The position numbers were made by a program, and so were the translations under genes. 63,638 bases of DNA from the NCBI GenBank assembly GCA_964610165.1, contig CAZSUZ010000003.1:1-63638 (forward strand), written 5' to 3'. Numbering within the stretch: the first letter of the stretch is position 1; each line of letters begins with the position of its first letter. This DNA comes from MFZZ01 sp964610165 (lineage in GTDB: Bacteria > Patescibacteriota > Microgenomatia > UBA1406 > GWC2-37-13). The notes beneath the pieces were generated by a model that was given only the letters and a program-made list of their open reading frames with translations, was not told where the DNA came from and did not search any database. Of the stretch, positions 8,590-16,435 are shown piece by piece.

Positions 8590-9252
8590 TTACTTTAAAT
8601 CAAAGCTGTGAACTATGGCATTTGCTATACGTGGATCTATTGCTGCTTTGCCTACAGAATCTCCACCGGTATAGTAACCAAGTAAATATCTTGTTCCATT
8701 TTTTTCAAACATGTATCTGGTTTCTGTTGTTCCATTTGGAAATTCCCATGGTTTATAGTTTTCAAAAACTTTTGCAGTAATGCCATCGATTTGAACAGTA
8801 TTTGCGAAAGTATAGGTATTCCATTCATCCAAATCTGGTTGTTCTACATCTGTTACAGAAATACTTGACCCTTGTTTTGTCATATTTATAAGCTCGTTAT
8901 AATCATCTGCATAATAGTTATATATTTCACCAATGCTTTCTTTCATATCTTGTGGTATGACAGATATATAAATAAAATTTGTTGGTCCTTGTCCTATTTC
9001 TTTTTCTTTTGTTACTAGTTGAATAGAGTGTGGTGTCATTTGTTCTACTTCAAGTGTTGAAGGAAGTTTAATAGAGTAACCGTATGTTTCGTTTGTATAT
9101 ATGGGTTCTTTACTCAAATCTGCAGCAACAGAAGCTGGTTCGCTTGTTACAGATGGTTCTTTTGTGTCATTTTTTTCTAAAAGACCGGAACTAAGATATA
9201 TTGATAAAATAACTGCAATGGCTGTTATAACAATGATTAGTATTTTTTTCAT
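8590..9252 (-). CDS. Membrane-anchored extracytoplasmic protein of unknown function
   Basis: About 220 residues. The N-terminus (MKKILIIVITAIAVILSIYL) is a signal anchor; there is no Cys lipobox. A Ser/Thr/Glu linker follows, then a beta-rich domain beginning YTNETYGYSIKLPS, a start typical of PsbP/DUF-type surface domains in Gram-positive and CPR bacteria. I placed the start at the MKK codon (9252), because it begins the positive-hydrophobic signal; an upstream in-frame ATG at 9276 is possible. No SD supports either. Function is unknown. Confidence 0.75.
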   Translation of the reverse strand: MKKILIIVITAIAVILSIYLSSGLLEKNDTKEPSVTSEPASVAADLSKEPIYTNETYGYSIKLPSTLEVEQMTPHSIQLVTKEKEIGQGPTNFIYISVIPQDMKESIGEIYNYYADDYNELINMTKQGSSISVTDVEQPDLDEWNTYTFANTVQIDGITAKVFENYKPWEFPNGTTETRYMFEKNGTRYLLGYYTGGDSVGKAAIDPRIANAIVHSFDLK

Positions 9253-9377
9253 ATAGTTAATGATATAGTTAGCCATATAAAAATCAAGTGATTTTTTTAA
9301 TCCAAAAGTAGACTTACAGTTATTACAGATGGCATTATTCTTATTCTTTTTTTATAAGTGATATATATAATACCTGT

Positions 9378-9590
9378 ATGATAGATATTCCTAAAACGCT
9401 TATTATTGTTGGTATTGTACTTACACTTGTAGGTGTTTATATTTCGTATGGACCTTCTATACCTTTTTTAGGTAAACTTCCTGGAGACATTTATATTAAA
9501 CGAGATAACTTTACATTCTATTTTCCTGTAACAACTTCTATTTTGTTAAGTATTATTCTTTCTTTTGTGTGGAGAATGCTTGGAAAGTGA
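9378..9590 (+). CDS. DUF2905 small membrane protein
   Basis: A 70-residue protein with two transmembrane helices (residues 8-28 and 49-67) flanking the family signature LGKLPGDIYIKRDNFTFYFP. It matches DUF2905 in length and order; function is unknown. TATAAT ends six bases before the ATG and there is no SD, so the message is probably leaderless. It lies 17 bases before the kinase gene, which has its own -10 box in that gap. Confidence 0.9.
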   Translation: MIDIPKTLIIVGIVLTLVGVYISYGPSIPFLGKLPGDIYIKRDNFTFYFPVTTSILLSIILSFVWRMLGK

Positions 9591-9607
9591 TTTGATATAA
9601 TTCCATC

Positions 9608-10537
9608 ATGAGATACGAACCAAAAGGACTCAAGGAAACAATAAAAAAACATCTTATTTCTGCATATACCATTACACCTAACGAAATGATTTTTATTCCC
9701 GTGGGAGAAGAGAGTACTTCTTATAAAGTAGAAACAGCTGAAAATGTTTATATTGTAAAATATAATGCAGATCTTTCTTCACAAGAACAAACAGAAAAAA
9801 CACATGCACTACTGTTAGAACTGGCAGAGAATTCATTCATTATTCCTCCAGTAAAAACTTCTCAGGAAACTACTGTTCACAAAGTTGAAAACGGATATAT
9901 TTCTGTTTTTCCTTTTGTCAAAGGGCCTTTGGTTGTAGAAGAAAACCCAGATTTTCATGATGAACTTGTAGAAAAACTTGTAGAAATATGTACGATTCTA
10001 CACAATAAAACTTCAAGCATTCAAACACAGTTGCCTGCTGAAGATTTTAATGAAAATTATATGATTGCATTTGATGAAGTAATTAAACAAGCACACATTC
10101 AAACTGAAAAACGTTTTTCACAACTAGCGTTACAACATGAAAGAAAAATTCACGAACTTATTGAGGGTCTTGTCAAATTAAATGTTCATTATAAAAAGAA
10201 TAAACCTCCTTTAGTTATTACTCATGGAGATATTACTGGCTTAAATATTATTCAGGTACCAGGAGATATTAAACTGCTAGACTGGGATGGCTGTATGCTT
10301 GCACCAAAAGAACGAGACCTTATGTTTCTTAACGATAGCTCTTTCTTTAATAAAGAAGAGTATTTAAAGAATATAAATGAAACAAAAATAGATGAGCAGC
10401 TTATTACATACTATAAACTTCGCTGGGCACTTGATAGTATTGTTCTTAATCTAAAAGATTTAGCAACACAGAACTTTGCAGAAGTAGATGAAAAGGTAAA
10501 GCTTGCGGAGGTAGCAGAGTATTTGAGTTATTATTGA
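9608..10537 (+). CDS. APH-family phosphotransferase (aminoglycoside/choline kinase-like)
   Basis: A 309-residue protein with the aminoglycoside/choline kinase fold. The Brenner-type catalytic loop is THGDITGLNII near residue 202 and the metal-binding Asp is in LLDWDG near residue 222. The N-lobe Lys-bearing strand is YIVKYN near residue 47. Such enzymes phosphorylate small molecules; drug resistance should not be assumed. TATAAT ends six bases before the ATG with no SD, so it probably has a leaderless transcript of its own. Confidence 0.85.
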   Translation: MRYEPKGLKETIKKHLISAYTITPNEMIFIPVGEESTSYKVETAENVYIVKYNADLSSQEQTEKTHALLLELAENSFIIPPVKTSQETTVHKVENGYISVFPFVKGPLVVEENPDFHDELVEKLVEICTILHNKTSSIQTQLPAEDFNENYMIAFDEVIKQAHIQTEKRFSQLALQHERKIHELIEGLVKLNVHYKKNKPPLVITHGDITGLNIIQVPGDIKLLDWDGCMLAPKERDLMFLNDSSFFNKEEYLKNINETKIDEQLITYYKLRWALDSIVLNLKDLATQNFAEVDEKVKLAEVAEYLSYY

Positions 10538-10615
10538 TATTCTCAATGGCGATATATAACAGAAAACTTTAATATGCAAAAGTAACGATTTATATTAGAA
10601 ATTCAGTAAATTTCT

Positions 10616-11062
10616 ATGGTAGAACGTAAAACTACATATTCTAATCCAGAAGAAAATGTATATAACGACTTAGTTCCAGAAGGTTATGGACAAATGGTTG
10701 GACTTGTTAAAGGTGATCCATTTACCAGACATATTAAAATTGAAACGTTTGAAGGAGACACGTTAGAACTACAAACAGAACGCCAAGTTGTTGTTGCCGT
10801 TATGACCGATGCAGATGGCAATATGTATTGTGAACCTTATGATCCAGAAATGCATGGGGAAGAAGTAGATTTGCAAGTAATGGATATGCAAACATTTGAA
10901 CAGAATACAGATTTTTTTGAAGCACAACCTTCTTTAAACCAAGTTAAAAAAGCTGGATCTTCTAAACCTACATTTAATATGGATGATGTGTGGCGAAGTA
11001 GAGGAGGAGATCCTAGTTTTAAAATGCCAAAAGAGGTGTATCAGAAAGGGAAGTTGAGATGA
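10616..11062 (+). CDS. Hypothetical acidic protein, 148 residues
   Basis: Not recognised. Soluble and acidic, beginning VERKTTYSNPEENVYND, with a predicted beta-rich core around residues 25-75 (GLVKGDPFTRHIKIETFEGDTL and QVVVAVMTDADGNMY) and a polar C-terminal tail (FNMDDVWRSRGGDPSFKMPK). No signal peptide or membrane segment. It ends five bases before the convergent hsdR gene. Codon use is like its neighbours. Confidence 0.75.
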   Translation: MVERKTTYSNPEENVYNDLVPEGYGQMVGLVKGDPFTRHIKIETFEGDTLELQTERQVVVAVMTDADGNMYCEPYDPEMHGEEVDLQVMDMQTFEQNTDFFEAQPSLNQVKKAGSSKPTFNMDDVWRSRGGDPSFKMPKEVYQKGKLR

Positions 11063-11067
11063 AACTG

Positions 11068-13365
11068 TTATCCAGGGTTATACTCATACAGATTCTTCTG
11101 AAATCCAAAGAAAGTAGTACGAATCATTTCGGTATCTCCAAGATTTTTTTCTGCATCTGAAAAAGAATGATATTTTAAATTAACCAGCTGAGGTAATTTG
11201 TCTTCGTATAATTCTTGATCTCCATTTTGAATATACTTTTTAAGTACGAATTCGATAAATTCTTTATGTTTTTCATCTAAACCATAAAAAATTGCATTTT
11301 TTGTTTCGGAAACACGATCTGTACGAGTTATTGGAAGTTTTGCAAAAGAAATATAGGCTAATACATCATATAAATCACTATCTTCTGCATCAATTATTTT
11401 TTGTAACGTCTCCAATTCATTTCTTCCATATCCTAGATTTGCAATTTTATCTAAAAATGCTTTCCTAGTTTTTGGATCTGACCAAATTTTTTTTAATTCT
11501 TCTTCATCTTTAAAAAAGTCGGGAAGGGCCCCAAACATATTCTTCAAAAATTCTTCCGTAGAAATTGGTTTTCCATCCATACTCCAGAAGGATGTTGAAA
11601 CCATGTGTTGAATTTCTCTTTCTTTTCCATCTCTTAATTTTATTTTTATTTTTTTCTTTTTCTCAATTTCTGGTGGAAAATCTATAAGAATTTCAGTTTT
11701 TTTTGTTGAACGAGTTTCTCCAAAAGATGTAGGTGTTTCATCAATAGGTTCACCATCCCATTCTGGATCTGAAAAATGTTTATATGCATCTACAAAGTCA
11801 ATAATTGTAAAGTATTCTTTTCCTTCAAATAATCTGGTACCGCGTCCAATTATTTGTTTAAATTCAATCATAGAATTAATAGGACGCATAAGCACAATGA
11901 AACGAATATTTCTTGCATCTACACCTGTAGAAAGTTTTTGAGATGTAGTTAGAATAGTTGGAATGGTCTTTTCATTATCTTGAAATTCCCGTAAATATTG
12001 TTCCCCACGTAAACCATCATTTGCTGTTACTCTGACACAATAATTTGGATTGTTACTATCTTTCATTTGATTTATGAGATCTCGAACAGCAAGAGCATGA
12101 TCCTGATTTGCACAAAATACAATAGTTTTTTCTTTTTGATTTATTTCCTCTAGTAATATCTTTACTCGCTTTGCTTCTCGTTCCTTAATCTCAATAATGC
12201 GATTAAAATCTGGTTCTGTATACAATTTTCCTTCTTCAACTTCTCCCTCTATTATTTCATCATCAGATGTATAAATATAATCATCTAAAGTAGTTTTTAC
12301 TCGTTTCACTTTAAAAGGTGTTAAGAAACCATCGTTTATTCCTTCTTTTAATGAATAACTATAAATAGGATCACCAAAATATTTATATGTATCTACATTA
12401 TCTTTTCGTTTTGGAGTTGCGGTAAGTCCAAGCTGTACCGCAGGTGCAAAGTAACTTAAAATATCTCGCCAATTCGATTCGTCATTTGCGCCGCCTCTGT
12501 GACATTCATCGATAATAATAAAATCAAAAAAATCTGGTGGGTAATCTCCGTAATATGGAGTGTTATTTAGACCACTCATAAATGTTTGGAAGATTGTAAA
12601 AAATATACTTCCATTTTTAGGGACATTACCTTTTTTGCGAATATCAAAAGTATTAATGCGAATAAGTGCATCTTCGGGAAAAGAAGAGAATGCATTAAAT
12701 GCCTGATCTGCCAATATATTTCTGTCTGCGAGAAAAAGAATTCTTGGTCTTCTTATGCCGTCTCGAGATAAATTCCAGCGAGTGTGAAATAATTTCCAAG
12801 CAATCTGAAAAGTAATTGCGGTTTTTCCTGTTCCAGTAGCTAAAGTAAGCAAAATTCGTTTCTTATTTTCTGCAATAGATTCTAAAGCTTTATTTATAGC
12901 AATTTCTTGATAATATCTTTTACCATATTTTCCTTCCAATGGTACAGATGCAAATTTATCTTTCCATTCATTTTGATCGGAATAAATTTTGTTCCATAAT
13001 TCTTCTGGAGTAGGGAAGTGGTTAATATATTTTTCTTCTCCTGTTTTCATGCAAATTTCGTAGATTTCCTTTCCATTAGTGGAATATGTATATTCAATTT
13101 TAAGTTTCTCTGCGTAGATTTTTGCTTGTGTTACACCTTCCGTTGGATATTCATCCAATCGTTTAGCTTCAATAACTGCAAGTTTGATATTTTTATAAAC
13201 CAGTATGTAATCTGCAATTTCTGGTTTACTTCTTTGCCCACCAGTTTGTATTTTTCCTTCAGTAAAACGATATTCACGCATTATTTTTGAGCCATCAACT
13301 TCACCCCAACCACTTTCTTTAAGTTTTGGATCTATATATTCTGCCCGTGTTTCTGATTCGTTCAT
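11068..13365 (-). CDS. hsdR: Type I restriction enzyme R subunit (EcoEI type)
   Basis: A 765-residue motor/nuclease subunit that translocates and cuts DNA lacking the host methylation. Domain order: N-terminal PD-(D/E)XK nuclease with Asp in EIADYILV and the ExK in VIEAKR (residues 45-70); superfamily-2 translocase with Walker A ATGTGKTA (about 177), DECHRGG (about 287), GLTATP (about 313) and motif VI QIIGRGTRL (about 505); and a C-terminal EcoEI-type domain. Length is normal for this subtype. TATAAT ends seven bases before the ATG, so the gene seems to have its own, leaderless, promoter, separate from the hsdM-S operon 155 bases upstream; a 39-base inverted repeat sits just ahead. Confidence 0.96.
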   Translation of the reverse strand: MNESETRAEYIDPKLKESGWGEVDGSKIMREYRFTEGKIQTGGQRSKPEIADYILVYKNIKLAVIEAKRLDEYPTEGVTQAKIYAEKLKIEYTYSTNGKEIYEICMKTGEEKYINHFPTPEELWNKIYSDQNEWKDKFASVPLEGKYGKRYYQEIAINKALESIAENKKRILLTLATGTGKTAITFQIAWKLFHTRWNLSRDGIRRPRILFLADRNILADQAFNAFSSFPEDALIRINTFDIRKKGNVPKNGSIFFTIFQTFMSGLNNTPYYGDYPPDFFDFIIIDECHRGGANDESNWRDILSYFAPAVQLGLTATPKRKDNVDTYKYFGDPIYSYSLKEGINDGFLTPFKVKRVKTTLDDYIYTSDDEIIEGEVEEGKLYTEPDFNRIIEIKEREAKRVKILLEEINQKEKTIVFCANQDHALAVRDLINQMKDSNNPNYCVRVTANDGLRGEQYLREFQDNEKTIPTILTTSQKLSTGVDARNIRFIVLMRPINSMIEFKQIIGRGTRLFEGKEYFTIIDFVDAYKHFSDPEWDGEPIDETPTSFGETRSTKKTEILIDFPPEIEKKKKIKIKLRDGKEREIQHMVSTSFWSMDGKPISTEEFLKNMFGALPDFFKDEEELKKIWSDPKTRKAFLDKIANLGYGRNELETLQKIIDAEDSDLYDVLAYISFAKLPITRTDRVSETKNAIFYGLDEKHKEFIEFVLKKYIQNGDQELYEDKLPQLVNLKYHSFSDAEKNLGDTEMIRTTFFGFQKNLYEYNPG

Positions 13366-13383
13366 AAAAATAATTATATTTTA

Positions 13384-13422
13384 AAGTTTGTTTACATTGA
13401 GATTACAAATGTATACAAACTT
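13384..13422. promoter_or_regulatory. Long inverted repeat upstream of hsdR
   Basis: Two 15-base arms, AAGTTTGTTTACATT and AATGTATACAAACTT, are inverted with 14 of 15 matches around a nine-base spacer. On the minus strand it covers the region where a -35 element of hsdR would lie (its TATAAT box is just downstream). It is a candidate operator for hsdR control. Confidence 0.5.
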
Positions 13423-13435
13423 ACAAAACTCTAAC

Positions 13436-13464
13436 TTGACAGCCAACTAACCATATTTTATACT
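13436..13464 (+). promoter_or_regulatory. Near-consensus promoter of a small RNA
   Basis: TTGACA (13436-13441), an exact 17-base spacer and TATACT (13459-13464). This is one of the best promoters in the window, yet it faces no conventional gene: it points towards the 3' end of the DUF3800 gene on the opposite strand. Confidence 0.6.
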
Positions 13465-13470
13465 ATTAAT

Positions 13471-13516
13471 TGCTAGAAACTGGAGAGTGAGCGCGATGCC
13501 ACAACCCAGTTTTTTT
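13471..13516 (+). ncRNA. Predicted ~46-nt small RNA with intrinsic terminator
   Basis: Starting about seven bases after TATACT, the transcript would contain AAACTGG (13477-13483), a 22-base loop, CCAGTTT (13506-13512) and a run of seven T (13510-13516), which is a textbook terminator fold. An ATG at 13496 preceded by GGAGAG could encode a 13-residue peptide (stop at 13535-13537), but the U-run terminator would cut that frame, so a non-coding RNA is the better reading. The hairpin may also help end transcription of the opposing DUF3800 gene. Confidence 0.5.
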
Positions 13517-13520
13517 GCAT

Positions 13521-14300
13521 TTATGGGACTTTTTTAAAACTATCAATTTTTTCTTGGAACTTTTTCTTCTTTGTTCCAGTTTCTGGATGCATCTTAAATA
13601 ATTTTGTATTAATGATTTTAGTAATACTTTTTTGATATTCACTCATGTCTGCTTGTTTCGTTTTTATAAATTTTAGCTTTGCACCATAGGCAAGTAAGTC
13701 GGCGATTTGTTCTTCAATATCATTATTTTTTTTAGTTACGAATGATACCTCGGTAAGAACGTGTTGTACATCCTTAAATGAGACTCCTAATTCTTTAATA
13801 CCATTTGAAAGATAAAATCCAGCGGTCTTATGGTAAATAAAATCTTTTTCTGCTGTTGCAGATTCAACAATTAATTTGCCTTTTACATCTCCCTGAGCAA
13901 GCAAGGCGAGGATAAAATTTTTAATAAGAATATCTGCAGATTCTTTATATACTTTTTGTTCATTCCAATTCAATTTTTTGGCTTTTGAATGATCTACTAA
14001 AGATACTACAAGAGAAATCTGTGCAGATGCTAAAAATTTAAATAAATCTGAATAAAATTCTGCAGCAACTTTTTTGTCTTTTAATATCTTGAAGTCTCCT
14101 TCTTTTCTTCCAATTTCATTTGAATGAAATACGATATCAGTATGTCCCCAGTATTTAAACTTTATTTGATCTGCTTTTATTTTTATTTCTTCTCGTTTAT
14201 AGTTTAAAACCATGCATCCACATACAATGTAGCATGGAGAAACACAAGCTTTTGGATTTCCACTTCCTGACTCATCGATAAACAAACAAATATGCTTCAT
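13521..14300 (-). CDS. DUF3800 (RNase H-like fold) protein in a restriction locus
   Basis: A 259-residue protein beginning MKHICLFIDESGSGNPK: the first strand with its FIDESG acidic motif defines DUF3800. Further acidic positions expected of an RNase H-like active site are seen in KLIVESATAEKD (about residue 142) and EEQIADLLAYGAK (about 212). DUF3800 genes are common beside restriction and other defence genes; their activity is not established. It follows hsdS by 20 bases in the hsdM operon and is the last gene before the gap to hsdR. Confidence 0.88.
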   Translation of the reverse strand: MKHICLFIDESGSGNPKACVSPCYIVCGCMVLNYKREEIKIKADQIKFKYWGHTDIVFHSNEIGRKEGDFKILKDKKVAAEFYSDLFKFLASAQISLVVSLVDHSKAKKLNWNEQKVYKESADILIKNFILALLAQGDVKGKLIVESATAEKDFIYHKTAGFYLSNGIKELGVSFKDVQHVLTEVSFVTKKNNDIEEQIADLLAYGAKLKFIKTKQADMSEYQKSITKIINTKLFKMHPETGTKKKKFQEKIDSFKKVP

Positions 14301-14320
14301 TGCAAGAGTATTTTACCATT

Positions 14321-15496
14321 TTATAGCTCTCCAGAAAAGGCTTTATGAAGGATAGATTTCTTCAGTTCTTCGAGAAGAACAATTTTTTGTTCATATGTTT
14401 TTCCTAATTGTATTGCTTCCTCAAAAAGATTATCCAATTTATTCACAACTGCTTGTTGGTCAGACATTGAAGAAGGGTATTGAATGACAAAATTAAAAAC
14501 TTCTTTCATATTTGCTCTTGGCATTCTTGCCCCTGTTGTTGTGTTATTAATTTTTTTTACACTCTCTGATGATAAAAACCAATAAAATAGTAATTTTTTC
14601 ATAACTAGATTATTAACTCTTATTGGAAAAATCTCTGTTGAACAATGGCCTTCAAAATCTGGTAGTAAAACTTTATTTAAATATGGTCGTAATCTTCCAT
14701 AAAGAATATGTTTTGAATTGAAATGAAAAGTAGAGCTTTTAACTTTATGAGGAATATCTGAACCCAGAAAAGCACCAGTTCCTGACTCAATATCTTCCAT
14801 ACCAACATATGGAAGATTAGTATTCTTTTTTTGATTTTTTTCAGTTACAGCAATTTCATTTAAAGGTTTATTTTCCCATGTATTTCTTTTGGCATAAAAG
14901 ATAGTATTTAAATAAGCTTCAAAAAATTCTTTAGCATTTTGCACATTCTTTTCCGTGTTCATTTTTGCCTTTTCAATTTTTTCAAAAGCTTCATCAAGAA
15001 TAGAAACAATGCGTTTTTGTTCAGTAAGTTGAGGAAAACTAATTTCAAAATCTTTTAACGTATCATATTTAAGATTATTTATATTTAAAGCATCAGCTAA
15101 TTTATTAATAAATGATCTGTATTTATCTGAAACTAGATTATAGTATAAATATTTGGAATCAATATCATTCTTTGGATGTATAAGAGCCATAAATCCACCA
15201 TAAGCAAAATTATATTTTTTTTCAATAAATGCAACTTTACCTAAATGGTTTTTACTTCCACTTGCAGTACATATTAATATACTTCCAGTATTAATCTTTT
15301 TTTTTGGAGGGATTATAATGCCATCATCAATGTATTTCAGATCAGTTAAATCCAATTTATTTGAAATTAAATTTATATTATTTGCCCTTAATACAATATT
15401 ATTTGAATAATTAACTTCATTACTTTTGGCATAAGTCAAACCTCTTTCATAAGTAATCAGTTCACCAAGTTTTTTTGTTTGCCAGTTATGTTTCAT
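14321..15496 (-). CDS. hsdS: Type I restriction-modification specificity subunit
   Basis: A 391-residue S subunit that supplies DNA recognition to the methylase and nuclease. It has two target-recognition domains (residues 5-150 and 205-350), each followed by a conserved helical spacer: LTEQKRIVSILDEAFEKIEKAK (about 157) and SDQQAVVNKLDNLFEEA (about 345). The C-terminal ELKKSILHKAFSGEL is the classic HsdS ending. Length is normal and both domains look intact. It overlaps no gene; the nuclease gene ends 13 bases upstream. The DNA target cannot be read from sequence. Confidence 0.95.
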   Translation of the reverse strand: MKHNWQTKKLGELITYERGLTYAKSNEVNYSNNIVLRANNINLISNKLDLTDLKYIDDGIIIPPKKKINTGSILICTASGSKNHLGKVAFIEKKYNFAYGGFMALIHPKNDIDSKYLYYNLVSDKYRSFINKLADALNINNLKYDTLKDFEISFPQLTEQKRIVSILDEAFEKIEKAKMNTEKNVQNAKEFFEAYLNTIFYAKRNTWENKPLNEIAVTEKNQKKNTNLPYVGMEDIESGTGAFLGSDIPHKVKSSTFHFNSKHILYGRLRPYLNKVLLPDFEGHCSTEIFPIRVNNLVMKKLLFYWFLSSESVKKINNTTTGARMPRANMKEVFNFVIQYPSSMSDQQAVVNKLDNLFEEAIQLGKTYEQKIVLLEELKKSILHKAFSGEL

Positions 15497-15509
15497 ATTT
15501 AGCTAAAAT

Positions 15510-16433
15510 TTACTTTAATATTTCATTTGCGTTAATATAAATCTTCGATCTAGTTTGCGCATAACGAATTTTCTCATCAAGAAGAGTTGGAAGCATTATT
15601 CTTTCTTCAAGAACAGCTATAAAATCTATAGCATCAAATAAAATCAATTGAGCTTTCTTATTGTAGCTAATTCTTTGAAGTGCTTCTTCCGTATACCCAT
15701 TTATTGAGAAAAAAACACCACGAGGATATAAAGAATTACTCTCAATTTTAAAAGCAAAACTATATAATTGGTTACAAGCTACTTCCTTATCTTGCCATTT
15801 AGATTCAAATATATAATTTTCGCCATCGTGTTTGAATGAACCATCGACTTGTTCACCAATCAATTTAAAGGGTTTATACACATCTATATTGTATATAGGG
15901 AACAAAAACCCTAAGAATTTTTCTAAGTCATAACCTCTTTGTTGAGATTCATCAACTTTTTTACACATTTCATAAAATTGATTTCGTAAATCAGTTATAG
16001 TTTGATTTTTCTTTTTTAATTTTTCTTGTTCAGCTTCTCGTTCCTTAATTCGAGATCTTTGCTCTTCTAGTTCTGTTTTTTGTCCAAGCAACTCTTTTAG
16101 TTTTTCAATTCTACCTTTAGCATAATCAGGATCAAGATTACCATTTCTAAACCAATATGAATCAAAATCCTTCCATTCAATTAATGATCGAATAAGAGAA
16201 TGGACTTGCAAATTGCCTTTATTTGTACTTTCCGCAAGATTATTAAAATAGAGATCCACTATTTGTGATTTAGTTAAATTATCATTTATACCCTTCATAA
16301 CTGCTGAGGTTGAACCAGATTGTTTGATAAATGCAATTAAATCAACCTTCCTAAAAAATAAACTCAAAAGACAATCTTTAAGACAATTTTTTACATCTGT
16401 GGAAATTTGAGATAAATAAATTTTTTCAATCAT
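15510..16433 (-). CDS. Restriction-endonuclease-fold protein inserted between hsdM and hsdS
   Basis: A 307-residue protein with an N-terminal helical region, a coiled coil (residues 110-160, rich in Lys/Glu/Gln repeats) and a C-terminal Mrr-like PD-(D/E)XK domain: GYDLEKFLGFLF (the conserved helix), GEQVDGSF with the catalytic Asp (about 195) and YIFESKWQ with the ExK (about 209). The gene sits between hsdM and hsdS with gaps of 2 and 13 bases and so is translated with them. It is not a standard type I subunit; it may be an accessory nuclease or a separate defence effector. Assignment of fold is from motifs only. Confidence 0.8.
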   Translation of the reverse strand: MIEKIYLSQISTDVKNCLKDCLLSLFFRKVDLIAFIKQSGSTSAVMKGINDNLTKSQIVDLYFNNLAESTNKGNLQVHSLIRSLIEWKDFDSYWFRNGNLDPDYAKGRIEKLKELLGQKTELEEQRSRIKEREAEQEKLKKKNQTITDLRNQFYEMCKKVDESQQRGYDLEKFLGFLFPIYNIDVYKPFKLIGEQVDGSFKHDGENYIFESKWQDKEVACNQLYSFAFKIESNSLYPRGVFFSINGYTEEALQRISYNKKAQLILFDAIDFIAVLEERIMLPTLLDEKIRYAQTRSKIYINANEILK

Positions 16434-16435
16434 AT

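Noticed and set aside
9588..9590. UGA recoded as glycine
   Set aside because: UGA ends the DUF2905 gene at the family's usual length, and other genes (for example at 45622) also end properly at UGA.
9608..10537. Aminoglycoside resistance gene
   Set aside because: The fold is shared with choline, homoserine and many small-molecule kinases; there is no specific resistance-family motif or mobile context.
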